A DNA stretch of 64,000 nucleotides, taken from NCBI GenBank assembly GCA_030159075.1, contig BROG01000516.1:62001-126000 (forward strand), given 5' to 3'. The translations under genes were made by a program, and so were the position numbers. Below, in pieces: positions 47,701-61,880 of the stretch. Under the pieces are notes generated by a model that was not told where the DNA came from, ran no database searches, and saw only the letters and a program-made list of their open reading frames with translations. Numbering within the stretch: position 1 is the stretch's first letter; every line of letters begins with the position of its first letter. This stretch comes from Atrina japonica. Taxonomy: Eukaryota; Mollusca; Bivalvia; Pterioida; Pinnidae.

Positions 47701-50700
47701 AAAAAAAAAAAAATATAAGGAAAAAATATGGAATATAGCCCTAGAATGAACAGGTAAACTTGAACATTTGTTTAAATGTACATAATGGTAAAAATAAAAA
47801 ATTCATAGGTTATTTTTTAATATGTGCCAAAGGTATGGTTCTTATTAGTGTGATTTTAGTTTCCTTTGTTAAAATATTAGGAAATACTTATATGTCCATA
47901 AAATTTCATTTGTAGTCTTAAAAATATCTTTTGTTTTTTTTCTGTTATTTTGTGTTTTTTTCCTGATAGTGTCACCAGATTTACTCAGTACTTAATTTTT
48001 ATAGTTCAAAATGAATATTTTTGCATTCAAACATATTAATATCATAATGTAACTATGTATTCAGGGGTCATTTTTTCACTTAAAATTTAATGGTAATTTC
48101 AGTAAATTTTATGGTAATTCTGTTTTCCGTTAATACCGGTGATTCTGTGCACCGTTTACGTATCAAAATACATTAGCAGTCTGTTTCAACTTAAGTTGAA
48201 ATTCTGCCTGGTTTATAAGTTACTTTCGACACTACCAGCAACCTAGGCTAATGTACATGTAAAGTTAACTACCTGGTTGGAACATACCCAACTGACAGGT
48301 GCTTAAAGACTTTAGATTTAGAGTGTTTATCTATGCAGTAGAAAATTATACTAGAATTTACTTCAATTTGAATTCCAAGAAATATTGACCTTTTAGTACT
48401 AGAGCAAGGATTAGTGTAACATGTACATGTAATAGATAAGCTTATTTCAGTCTAATTGTCAACTGTAAGATTAAAATTTGTCTTTATTTATTTGTAATGA
48501 CACTTTGTAGGTCGTCTTTAACCTGAAGAAGAAATGTGGGGAAATGACAGAGGAAGACCTGGGGAAGCTAGCAGTGCAGTTATTAAACTGTCAATCTGTT
48601 GTGGAGAATAGGCCGACATTTGTTTGTACACAAGAAATGGTAAGCTGTGTGCTTATGTTATCAATCTAAATCTATGCCAATGCTTTGAGAATTCTCTAGT
48701 AGATGTTCCTATCTTAATTTAAGGGACATTATCCTAAAAAACTATTGACAAAAGATTTATAACTTTTTTTTTCAAAACCACCCCAGATACTTATTTATTT
48801 TCATCTTTTAAAAAGTCAATAGCTGAATGTACTAAGAACATGGATGGGGCAACATGGAATGCATACCAGATTGTTGGAAATAGAGCTCGGGCAATGTGTT
48901 ATTCCATGCAGCAAAATCAGTTTCGGAGACTGACGGAAAAGGCTGTCAATGATTTAGCACAGGCTGCACAAGATCAGTTGCAGTCTATGGAACAAATGAA
49001 GGTAAGTAGATCTGTCTTTGTCCAGAAAAACGAAATTTTTTGTCCCCTAAATTAAAGATTCCAAGAGGAAATTGTCTTTGCCCTGTCTGACCACAGCTTT
49101 AAATTTGTGTTTATCTTTCGAACCAAATACTGTATACATGAAAATTTTCACTTCTGGTTATTTTTACCCTTTAATTACAGAAAACATTCAACCTGTCTTA
49201 AATTTGCCCTAAATCACCACAATCTCATGGTTGAAATGTATGTCTATGCAGGAGTCAATTATAATGAAAATTTTCACTTGTCCTGCAGGACAAGTTGTAT
49301 CTACTCATCCAAATGTAAAAATGACTTGTCCAAAAACCAAGTGTAACATTCAAAGATATTATTTTGTGTTCAAACAAGCTTAAGAATATTCTTTATAGAA
49401 TTAATTTTTCTCCTCAACAATTTCACTTGCACTTTTGGACAAGTCAGAAATGTCTGAAAGCTAAATGGACTTGTCCCGGAAAAATCTTAACGTTGAGCCC
49501 TACCATGCTTCAAGTATTTAGCTTGAAAATTTGGCTTTCATGTTAAATTTTCCATCTCATCTAAGGGTGAAATTTAAACAGGAGTGAAACTTTCTAGGTA
49601 AACAATAAGTGATAGTTTTAAGATAGAACAAATACAACTGCACAAGATAATACAGTGGGACATTTCTTGAAAAAACACTCCTTTTGCCACTAAAATGTGG
49701 TCTTACAAGACTAGTGGTGTCTCAAAAGAGGTTTTATGTAAGGGATGATTTAGCTAAGTGGTTTTCATAATGTGTTATTATTAGAAGTGTGGTCCCCCAA
49801 AAGAGGTTTTATTTATAGGATTATTTAGCTAAGCGGTCTTCAGAATATGGTCTCACAAGACAGTCTTTTACGACATTGGTCTCACCAGACAGTATTTTAT
49901 GACTGGTCTTTCAAGACAGTTTCCACGGTATGTAATTTTGACAAAGGTCTCATCTTTATATTGTGATTTATATTAAAAAATAAAAAAAAGTCTTGTATGA
50001 CAGTGGTCTCACAAGACAGTCTTTTATGACATTGGTCTCTCAAGACAGTTTCCACTGTATGTAATTTTGACACAGGTCTCATCTTTGTGATTTATATTAA
50101 AAGATATACAAAAATCAGAATTTTTTATGTAATTTTTCTTGCACAATGGAAAAAATGTTAGAAGGGGAGGGGGAGTTCAGGACAAGGGTATCTAGTACAA
50201 TGTGGGATATTCTTTTTTATTTCCAGATCAGCCAAGAATTACTTCATTCTATAACAACAGAGACGGTAAGAAGCCTCTACCACAATCAGCAAGAGCTACT
50301 GGGAACTCATCAACATTTGCGAATCTCCAATGAAAATGTTATGACCAATGTCAAGGAAAATATGAATGCTTTGGTAAAAGAGAAATCATTAATTGCTGCT
50401 GGACATAAAGAACTTGCAGATATGGTGGAAAACATCCTGTTAAAATTAGGTTACATAAAATTTTCAGCAGAAATTTGCAGTTTTAGTCTCTCTGATATTT
50501 TCTTTTTGCTCCTTCCTTTTTATTTTCCTTCTATCTTTCTTCATGCTCTTTGTTTGTTTTTCTCTGTCCTCCTTTTTAGCTTGTCTGGACGAAAGTCTGG
50601 AGAGATTAAGTCATACCTCTGTTGGCGTTGTCATTGTTGTCTGTGCCCCTATACAAAACTTTATATTTGATACCTTGACTTTTGATTCAGTAACCTTGGA

Positions 50701-53700
50701 TTTTGACCTATTTTTCAAAATATTTAACCTCGGCTGTATCATTTAAACTATGAGTGATATGGCTTTGATATTTCAAATATGAATTTCTTATGACCAGAGC
50801 TTGCATTTGGTACCTAGACTTTTGACCTAGTGACTTTGACCTTAGACGTTGACCTGCTTTTCAAAAAACTTTCACCTGAGTATATCTTTTGAACCACAAG
50901 GGACAGGGCTTTGATATTTCTTATGAAAATTCCTTATGACCAGAGCTTTCATTTTGCACTTTGGCTTTTGACCTCTTGACCTTTGACCTACTTTTCAAAA
51001 TCATTGATCTTGGGTAACCATGTATCTGTATTAATAAAATTAGCTTAAACCATTTCCAAAGTGCATTATGTCTTCTGACATTTCTTGTTTTCTTTTACCA
51101 TCAGCTGATGGCTTAGCTTCTAACGTGGTAAATTTTATATCACATATATAGAGCAATGTCTTACTTATGATATCATATAAAACTAATTCCTCTAAAAAGT
51201 GCTTTTATGTTTTTCAGATACCACAATGCAAAAAATGAAAGAACAAGATGATAGAGAGGTGGAGACTTATAAAAATATAGCTGAAGATTTGAATCGTATA
51301 CAAGCCAAGGCACAAGATGCTCTAGAAAAACTAGGTAAATCCTGTTAGAATATTTAACAAGCCAAGACACAAGACACTCTAGAAAAACTAGGTAAAGAGC
51401 ATTAATATAATTAACAAGCCAAGACGCACAATGCTCTAGAAAAACTAGGTAAATCCTATCTGAATAATTAACAAGCCAAGGCACAAGATGCTCTAGAAAA
51501 ACTAGGTAAAGCCTAACAGAATAATTGTTTATGTTAATCAGTTAATAAACATTGAAATTCATGAAAAATTTCAATACAGGTCTTACAACTAATTAAAAGA
51601 TACATGTTTAGGCCAAGTAAAATAATACTTCTGGTTCTCAGACACCGCTGCACGCATAAAGAAATCGCCGATGAAACCATTTTATTTACATTTCATAAAG
51701 AAATAACCGCCATGCGGCAAGTAAAAATGTCAGTCATTTCAAAAGGCTTAAGTTTCGAAAATGATCCATTTCCTTCTATTTGTAGTTCAAAATGCATTTC
51801 TAAAACCCAATTAGAAACTAAAGTAATTATTTTATTGACAATTCAACATGTAAATCTTTACGTCATGCCCGAAAATGTCACAGAACACATTGTGTGTTTT
51901 CTGCTGTTGCTTGCAGTTTATGGAGGAAGTGGAAGTTGGGTTTTAAATGAAAGAACCGATACCGACCCTAAATGAATTTCAGGATGTGTCAAAATGATGA
52001 TACATGTAACACTATATAGTGTATAAAATTTTAAAATCTAAATTAAATGTAGGTGAATGATAAAAGTAAAAATAGTTACTCTAAATAAAAGTTATAATGA
52101 AATACATAAGAATGGATTGCAATTGTATTCAAAAATGAAACTTTCGGAATTTGCATTGATTTTTAGATACATAGTAGTTACATTTTGTACAGCTTTGTAA
52201 AATAGTAATAATAATGATTGATAATAATTATAATGATGAATTTACAATTTTTAAGGCAAGGCCTTGTTGCTATGACAGGCTCAAAACTCGTCGGTGTTTT
52301 TCCGTGTACTCAATTAAGCATCGTCAGCAACCCCGTTCAAAAATCAATGTGCCATAGGATTTGCCGAACTACTACGTTCACTGTAGAAAATAGTTACCTG
52401 AGATACCACCATCTAAATACAGTAAAACCTGTATATAGGGGCCACCCAAGGGACCAGAAAATATTGGCCTTTATGTGCAGGTGACCTTTATACACAGGTT
52501 CAATTTAGTTGAAGTATGCAGTCAAGGGACCTTTCAAAACTGGCCTTTATAGACAGGTGATCCTTATATAGAGGTGGCCGCTATAGCAGGTTTTACTGTA
52601 CTTCTTTGTGTCTAATTTGAATTTTGTTTCATTCGCATACTCTCTCCTTATAATTCCAGAACTTGGGCACCATTTCTTCTAATTTGAAAACTCATTGAAA
52701 CTAAAATTCAGCAATGAAGACAGTCGAAAATTCTGTGATGAATTATTATAGTCACGTGGAATAGGACACTTGTTGAAAAGGGGAATTCCCTCAGTTCAGC
52801 TTTTGACATTGATACCCATTTTAATTTGCGTTATTTAGAAACTTGAATTGATCATCGTTTCCTTCTTATTCATACAACATGAATTTTTACTTTACCGATA
52901 GAGTATTTAAGTTTTCAAGCTTACTTGCGGAAGTAATCATAGACAAACTCATGATTAAACCGTTAATGTCTGACATTGAGTTAAATGCTTTCCTGGGGTG
53001 CTATAAATTCTGTTCATTCGTGAGAGAATAAAAGACCAGTTAACTTGATCGTGGTTCTGGGCGGATAGCACAAACATCAATGCAGCTAGTGATTGCATTA
53101 TTCCTGCCAGTAATAGAGTTTTAAAGTCTAGCCAGGTGGTTTTAGTTGATGTATTTAGATTGGTCATGGTTACCACGGGTGTTTTGACTTTAAATCAGTT
53201 TGACCCAAGTTTAAACATTTTGACCTATTTCGTGTTTGAGACATTGATCTACATTTATTACTCCGTTTTACATACCAAATAACGATGTAATTTTAAGGTT
53301 GTTGAACGGACGTTTTTCTGTTATAAAATTAGGGAGTAAAGGGAACTGAATAATGCAACAATTTTTAAATCTGTTGAAAGTCGTGATAGATCTACAACCA
53401 TGGGACATAAATATTTGTCTCTTATGTTATTTTCTTCTTTGTTTTATATAAAACCAACAATTTTTAAATGCACACAGAATCCATTAATTTTAGCAATATT
53501 TCAAATATTTTGATTTTACATGAAGGAAATTGAATTAATATTTTTAATCAATTTGAAATTTAGATATACTTTAGTTTATTTTGAGAAAACAATGATTCTG
53601 TGGATGATAAAATTACTTCAGGTAAATTTTGACATATTTCATCAGACTGAAAGAATAATTATAGAATTTACAAAATTATTCTGTGAAAAAATACTGTCAT

Positions 53701-56700
53701 TTCTGTAAATAAACATGATAATTGAAAAATGCATATATATTTTAGAAATAATGAAACTGTCCTAGATCTACCATAAATTTGTACAAATTTGAAAAATTCT
53801 GGATTTTACCACTATTTAAAAATTATTGGTTGTATATAAAACAAAGAAGAAAATAACATGTGACAAATATATATGTCCCATGCCTGTACATGTAAATCAA
53901 AGTCAAACTCTGTATGTCTGCTGTTTTGTAATGACAATGTAAATATATCATAAAATGTATAAATTTCTACTGATGCATAATCAAAAATAAGCATCCACTA
54001 ATTTCTTATATTTCAAATAAATGTTTTGGTTTAGAGATGTACCATGGTATACGTCAGCCTATACTCACTTCTGATTTTAGTAGATCAAGGATGTATATTC
54101 CCAGGTTAAACAGTAACTACATGTACAATGTACGTACAGATATATATTCTGACACTGAGACGTGTTAATCATCTCAAATATACAGTAAAACCTGTCTTGA
54201 TAGACCACCCTATCTGCCACCGAAATGTGGTCTCTCAAGACAGGTGGTCTCTCAAAAGAGGTTTTAGCTAAAGTGTTATCTAACCAACTGGTTTTCAGAA
54301 TGTGGTCTCACAAGACAGGTGGTGCTCTATGACAGTGGTCTCACAAGACAGGTGGTCCTCTATGACAGTGGTCTCACAAGACAGGTGGTCCTCTATGACA
54401 GTGGTCTCACAAGACAGGTGGTTCTCTATGACTGGTCTCACAAGACAGGTGGTCCTCTATGACAGTGGTCTCACAAGACAGGTGGTGCTCTATGACAGTG
54501 GTCTCACAAGACAGATGGTCCTCTATGACAGTGGTCTCACAAGACAGATGGTCCTCTATGACAGTGGTCTCTCAAGACAGATGGTCCTCTATGACAGTGG
54601 TCTCACAAGACAGATGGTCCTCTATGACAGTGGTCTCACAAGACAGATGGTCCTCTATGACAGTGGTCTCACAAGACAGATGGTCCTCTATGACAGTGGT
54701 CTCACAAGACAGGTGGTCCTCTATGACAGTGGTCTCACAAGACAGGTGGTCCTCTATGACAGTGGTCTCACAAGACAGTGGTCCTCTATGACAGTGGTCT
54801 CACAAACAGGTGGTCCTCTATGACAGTGGTCTCACAAGACAGGTGGTCCTCTATGACAGTGGTCTCACAAGACAGGTGGTCCTCTATGACAGTGGTCTCA
54901 CAAGACAGGTGGTCCTCTATGACAGTGGTCTCACAAGACAGGTGGTCCTCTATGACAGTGGTCTCTCAAGACAGATGGTCCTCTATGACAGTGGTCTCAC
55001 AAGACAGATGGTCCACTATGACAGTGGTCTCACAAGACAGATGGTCCTCTATGACAGTGGTCTCACAAGACAGATGGTCCTCTATGACAGTGGTCTCTCA
55101 AGACAGGTGGTCCTCTATGACAGTGGTCTCACAAGACAGATGGTCCTCTATGACAGTGGTCTCACAAGACAGGTGGTCCTCTATGACAGTGGTCTCACAA
55201 GACAGATGGTCCTCTATGACAGTGGTCTCACAAGACAGGTGGTCCTCTATGACAGTGGTCTCACAAAACAGGTGATCCTCTATGACAGTGGTCTCACAAG
55301 ACAGGTGGTCCTCTATGACAGTGGTCTCACAAGACAGGTGGTCCTCTATGACAGTGGTCTCACAAGACAGATGGTCCTCTATGACAGTGGTCTCACAAGA
55401 CAGATGGTCCTCTATGACAGTGGTCTCTCAAGACAGATGGTCCTGTATGACAGTGGTCTCTCAAGACAAGTGGTCCTGTATGACAGTGGTCTCTCAAGAC
55501 AGATGGTCCTGTATGACAGTGGTCTCTCAAGACAGATGGTCCTGTATGACAGTGGTCTCACAAGACAGATGGTCCTCTATGACAGTGGTCTCTCAAGACA
55601 GATGGTCCTCTATGACAGTGGTCTCACAAGACACATGGTCCTCTATGACAGTGGTCTCTCAAGACAGGTGGTCCTCTATGACAGTGGTCTCTCAAGACAG
55701 GTGGTCTTCTATGACAGTGGTCTCACAAGACAGGTGGTCCTCTATGACAGTGGTCTCACAAGACAGGTGGTCCTCTATGACAGTGGTCTCACAAGACAGA
55801 TGGTCCTCTATGACAGTGGTCTCACAAGACAGATGGTCCTCTATGACAGTGGTCTCACAAGACAGATGGTCCTCTATGACAGTGGTCTCACAAGACAGAT
55901 GGTCCTCTATGACAGTGGTCTCACAAGACAGATGGTCCTCTATGACAGTGGTCTCACAAGACCGGTGGTCCTCTATGACAGTGGTCTCACAAGACAGATG
56001 GTCCTCTATGACAGTGGTCTCACAAGACAGATGGTCCTCTATGACAGTGGTCTCTCAATACAGGTGGTCCTCTATGACAGTGGTCTCACAAGACAGGTGG
56101 TCCTCTATGACAGGGTCTCACAAGACAGGTGGTCCTCTATGACAGTGGTCTCTCAAGACAGGTGGTCCTCTATGACAGTGGTCTCTCAAGACAGGTGGTC
56201 CTCTATGACAGCGGTCTCACAAGACAGATGGTCCTCTATGACAGCGGTCTCTCAAGACAGATGGTCCTCTATGACAGTGGTCTCACAAGACAGATGGTCC
56301 TCTATGACAGTGGTCTCACAAGACAGATGGTCCTCTATGACAGTGGTCTCACAAGACAGATGGTCCTCTATGACAGTGGTCTCACAAGACAGATGGTCCT
56401 CTATGACAGTGGTCTCACAAGACAGATGGTCCTCTATGACAGTGGTCTCTCAAAACAGGTGGTCCTCTATGACAGTGGTCTCTCAATACAGGTGGTCCTC
56501 TATGACAGTGGTCTCACAAGACAGGTGGTCCTCTATGACAGTTGTCTCAGAAGACAGATGGTCCTCTATGACAGTGGTCTCTCAAGACAGGTGGTGCTCT
56601 ATGACAGTGGTCTCACAAGACAGGTGGTCCTCTATGACAGTGGTCTCACAAGACAGATGGTCCTCTATAACAGTGGTCTCTCAAGACAGGTGGTGCTCTA

Positions 56701-59700
56701 TGACAGTGGTCTCACAAGACAGGTGGTCCTCTATGACAGTGGTCTCTCAAGACAAGTTCCACTGTATTACATTTATACTGGATTGATAGTACCCAACACC
56801 AGGTACAGCCACACAATAGAAATGTTGTCATATTGGTCCTGGTGTAGACTGAAGATTTCATTCCCGCTCTCCAGACATTTAGGACTGATAGAGTAAATGT
56901 TGTATTTATACATTGTACATATGCATGATATGTGTTTATGTCTTTCAGATGATAGTTCCAAACATTTACTACAGAATCACAAAGAGATGACCAAATTTTA
57001 TCAGGAAATGTACAGAAATGTTGTCAAAATCAACTCCACTGTAACAGATCTTATGGACACTGTTGCTGATATGCAGAATAAGATAGAAAGGAAGATCAGC
57101 TGGTTCTCTCACATACTGGGTAGTTCAGGTAGTTTGTCTTTACTTTGTTATACTCATCAGAAGTGAGGAGGATATATTGACATTTCTGTGCCTCTCTGTG
57201 TCCATTGATCAGACAACATGCAGGCCAAAAAATCAGAAAACCGTTCACTTATACTATTTTTTGCTTTACATAATTATGCACAGTACAGGCCGTTTTCTTT
57301 AGTTTCCACAAGGGCAATATTTGGCCCCATCCCTAATGCAAAATATATGTATAAAAAAAAAATCCTGATTTCGTGTAGAGACTGCAAACATAATGAAAAA
57401 TAAAAATTATGCTGGGTAAATACATATAAAAAGAAATTTCATTACATTTAGATTTACATGTGTGCAAACTATTTTTCTCAAATTTCTCCCAAAATTGCCA
57501 ATAGCATTTTTAATATTCTCAAAATTGGCAGAAAATAAAAGGGCTAGGCCACCAGTATCTAATTTTAGAAACACATTTAGTGTGCATATTTGTGCAACAT
57601 GTTGGCAAGATAAAGGGAACACCATTCACTTGACTGCTTTTAAACTTTGCAAACTTTATATGAACTTTTTTAAATTGATGGAACTCCAATGATTTTATAG
57701 ATCAAAGGTGAAGGCGATGAGTACTCTCTCCTTGATATTTGGTAGTTACATTTTACACATCCTGATTCATGGTTTCTTTCTGTATGGTAAAGTGTCTGAA
57801 AAGTTTGCATTTAACTAGGTTTTGTTAAAATCAGATTAGCTTTATTAAAATATTGTTAAATTAAGATAAGCTTTAACCACGTTTTGCTAAATTCAGAAAT
57901 ACAAGTAGGAAAATAACTATGGTATGTTGTATTGTCAACAAGTTTAACTATGATTATTTTATTCAATAATTTGATACTTTTTTGTAGAGGACAAGTTATC
58001 ACAGATTCTTCTTATTGGTCAGCATGTAGTGTATTTCCTTCTGGCGACCATGTTAGCTGCCTATCTACAAGTTCCTCGACTTTCCCGTTTGATAATATTT
58101 TTTGGTGTACTGCTGAACAGTACTCTGGAGGTACACTATAAACAAGGTGTATCATTTCAACAGATTTCAGCATTTATAGTAATGATTGTAATAGGTAGGT
58201 CCATTTCCTGGTAAATATGTATCACAGGTACATCCACTTCCTGGTTAATCTATGTCACAGGTAGGTCTTCTTCCTGGAAATTCTATATCACAGGTAGGTC
58301 CACTTCCTTGTAAATCTGTATCACAGGTAGGTCCACCTCATAGTAAATCTGTATCAGAGGTAGGCCTTCTTTTTGGTATATCTGTGTCACAGGTAGGTCC
58401 AGTTCCTGATAAATCTGTATCACAGGTAGGTCCACCTCCTGGTAAATCTGTATCACAGGTACGTCCACTTCCTGGTTAATCTGTATCACAGTAGGTCCAC
58501 TTCCTGTTAAATTACTGCTATGACATATAAATACTGATAACTATCTTAAATTTTCATTTTTGCCTGCTCAGGCAATCAGATTTCAAGATAAGCTAAAGTT
58601 GTGTAAAATTCTTAACATAAGATGACCCTAGACTAACTGATTGCAGAAACACAGACATGTAATTTGATAACCTATATATTGTTGAATTTTTCTAGCTTAT
58701 CTCAGTTAAGTTGAGTTAAGCTTTAGCTATCGCCATGGCATTGGCGACCAATTCAGAGGATTGATTGTTGTCAGGTTAAACTGCTTTATTGCTTATACAT
58801 CAACAGATCTTACATGGTATACATGTCTTACGATTCTAAGCACATTTACTACTTCAGATGCTAGATTAGTATTGTAAATGTCTTATGATTCTAAGCACAT
58901 TGTACTTCAGATGCTAGGCTAATATTGTATATGTCATATGATTCTAAGCACATTCCCTACTTCAGATGCTGGAGTATTACTGTATTTCTTGCAAATGTGA
59001 CCTTTTCAATGCTGTGGATAAGAAGATTTGTTGAGGTCTCGTTAAATAGAGGGGATGTAGAAATGTTACTGTGTGATTAGCTTTGTAATCTTTAATTACT
59101 CTATCTTTTGTAGAGACAACCAATCAGTTTGATTGTTCAAATTGCAGTTTAGGTCACAGTTACCAAATTATCTTGTCAATCATATTGTGGTAACCAGATT
59201 GAAATGATGCACGGGCCTCTTCAAGTAAATTAATAAGTATCCTTACATAATTAGCTAAGGTATCATAAAGCTTGAACTTGTGTTGGAGCATGGTGTCCAA
59301 ATTCAACCCATTCACCCCTGAAGACACATTTAGACTGATCTAAGTCATTGCTTTACAGAAGAGTCCATTGTTTTTCAGGGGTTGATGAGTTAAAAATGAA
59401 TCTCTTACCCCACAATCATCCCACACATGAATTACTACTCACTCAATTTTTTAATGTATAGAATGATTGTTTGTTGATTGTTTTTGCATATTTTTGCTCC
59501 AAGGAGAACTGAATATAATATTTCCCCACATAATGCTGTCTACCTTGAAATTTTTGTCCCTGTTTATTTTCTCGATATTATGACAGAGAACATATTCAAT
59601 ACGTCTGAAATTTGCCCTAAATCAACATGATATAATGGATGGCATGTATATCTGTGCTTTAATTATTTAGCTTAAAAATGTCACTTTCATTTTAAGGGCA

Positions 59701-61798
59701 AAATGGCGAAAATTATATGGCAGTGAAAATTTCCTGGTATACAGAATGCTTTAGGATCCAGCAAGTGTTCGAATAAGAACAAGTCATTTTGTAGACAGAT
59801 GAGTTGTAGAGATCAATATTCTTACTACTCTACCATGTTTGTTGCTTGGAAATTATGTACACATATTTTAATAGTTATTTAATCATTTCAGCAAATATCA
59901 TGTATCACATATGGAGACAAAAAGGGGGCACATCATTGATGCCTGTTCTTTCCATTGGTGAGCCCTCCTCTGGTTCAGAGCCAACCAACACATCGCAAGA
60001 AAACTTGCTATCTCAGTCAGAACTTGATACACTGAAATCACTGCTGGAAAAACTGCAAAGAACTTGTAAGTAAATGTGTACTTAGACTATAAGCTGAAAG
60101 GAGAGTTAAACATGATAGTGTGAATTTGAAGTATTTTGTTTTTATGAAGATTGGATTGTTTTGTTACCCACAATTCTACTGGTTTTAGACACTGTATATT
60201 AAGGGGTAAAGTTCCACAAATTGTTATTTTTGAGTTCACTGGGTCAGAGGATTTGAAGAAAGGGTGGGACTGCCATGATTGATAGGATCTTTTCTTTTGG
60301 TTTCTTGTTTGTTCTCACATCACAGATAATCAGTTCATATTGGGCACATAGTCTGTTGATGATCACTATTTATCATTTAATAAGATGGATCTAATGGGGT
60401 GTTTTATATCTCTGAAAATGAGGAGCTTTGTTGTCTTATAAGCTATCTGTTTTTTTTCATTTTAATGTTTTCAGTAAATGAAATGGGTCGACAGCAGGTC
60501 CCTAGGAATCAACAGACTGACAATTTTGTACCTCCACGCCCAGACTCTTCAACAATGGTTAGTATTTGATTTTGCAGTACATGTATATCATAAAGGTCAT
60601 TTTGATCAAAAGCACTGTGGAAATTTGTGTATGTTGATCAATAAAATTTAACCCAACTTTAAGGGTAAAGGAATCTCAATCGGATGGATAAGTTAAATAC
60701 CATGACTTGAGGCTCATCAAGGGTTTGACACTCCGGAGTCTTATCTTCAGCATCTAAATTCTATTGTATTAATTGTTTTTCTCCCATTCATTTAAACTAT
60801 AACTTCCCATTCTGTTAGCAAAAGCATGTTGTTGAAAACCTGTTAAAGTGTACCTTGAAAATAAATTTTGTTTTAAATTCCAGTAGGGGACATTCCAGGC
60901 ATCAACACCACTGTTGTTTCAACCTCATGATATCAATAACATTTGTTTGGTATCCATAGTCACTGATCATGTGACCTGTAGTGACACTTTAGTGACATGT
61001 TTACAAAACATTTTTATGAGCTGCTCAGATAAAGGGCTAGTATAGTTCCACTGAGAATAATTTAGGTCAGGATTTAGGTAGATTGCAGAGAAATTAGATG
61101 ACTGAAAAAGTATTTCAGGTATCTCATTTTCTTTCACTCAGTGTCAGAAATAATTTTTTTGACAAAAAATGGTTATTAATGCATACTGTATTCAGGGAAA
61201 TTTTCGCCTGTTTTATTTTCACCTCTTTCGCCCTCAGCGTCAGTGGGCGAACTCAAAATGGTAAATTCATCTATTTCTTTTAATAAAAGTCTGTGCGAAT
61301 GTTAATGTGGCGAAACCGTTTGCAAGTGCATGAGGTCGAAAATAACACAGGGGTGAAAATTACTCTGTATACAGTATGTATTTGAATTGTTAAAATCACA
61401 GAGTTCCATAAACAGTAAGTCTTGTTACATATTAACCACTTGACATATTTTATAGCCTGAAGATCTAGATCCTGTACAAAGATATTTACTGAACAACTTC
61501 AACGCTGGTACAAACTCCAGACAGAGTACTCCGCAGCCAACAACGTCATATAACAGATCAGCTTCAAGGTAAAGCAGATTTGTTTTGGACATGGACTCCA
61601 TGTTTTGTGAAAAGGGAGAAAAGTTTGTGAAAATAGGAATTAGTTTTATCTGATGTGATATACTTGCAATATATAATTCAAGAGGCATTAGGTGTGTGTA
61701 CCAAAATAAATTATTTCAATCTTATCTATTTTTACTTCTTGTACTTGATATACGGTAACAAATAAGAGCTATACACGGGCATAAAAAGTCTTATGTTA

Positions 61799-61880
<82 letters not shown>

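Noticed and set aside
50146..50670. bmb exon 4 extended to a 174-codon single exon
   Set aside because: Conserved sequence stops at 50449, and only the donor there joins in phase with exon 5; the extension is an interspersed repeat.
51173..51484. Minus-strand 103-codon frame with repeated LVFLE motifs
   Set aside because: Antisense shadow of the 57 bp exon 5 array.
51604..51975. 123-codon plus-strand frame as a nested gene
   Set aside because: No family recognised, no promoter or splice evidence, and length compatible with chance; noted only as unidentified intron sequence.
54302..56896. Very long open frames (up to 658 codons) of 11-residue repeats
   Set aside because: They come from a 33-base minisatellite without stops inside a MITE; several frames are open at once, and the region is inside a bmb intron.
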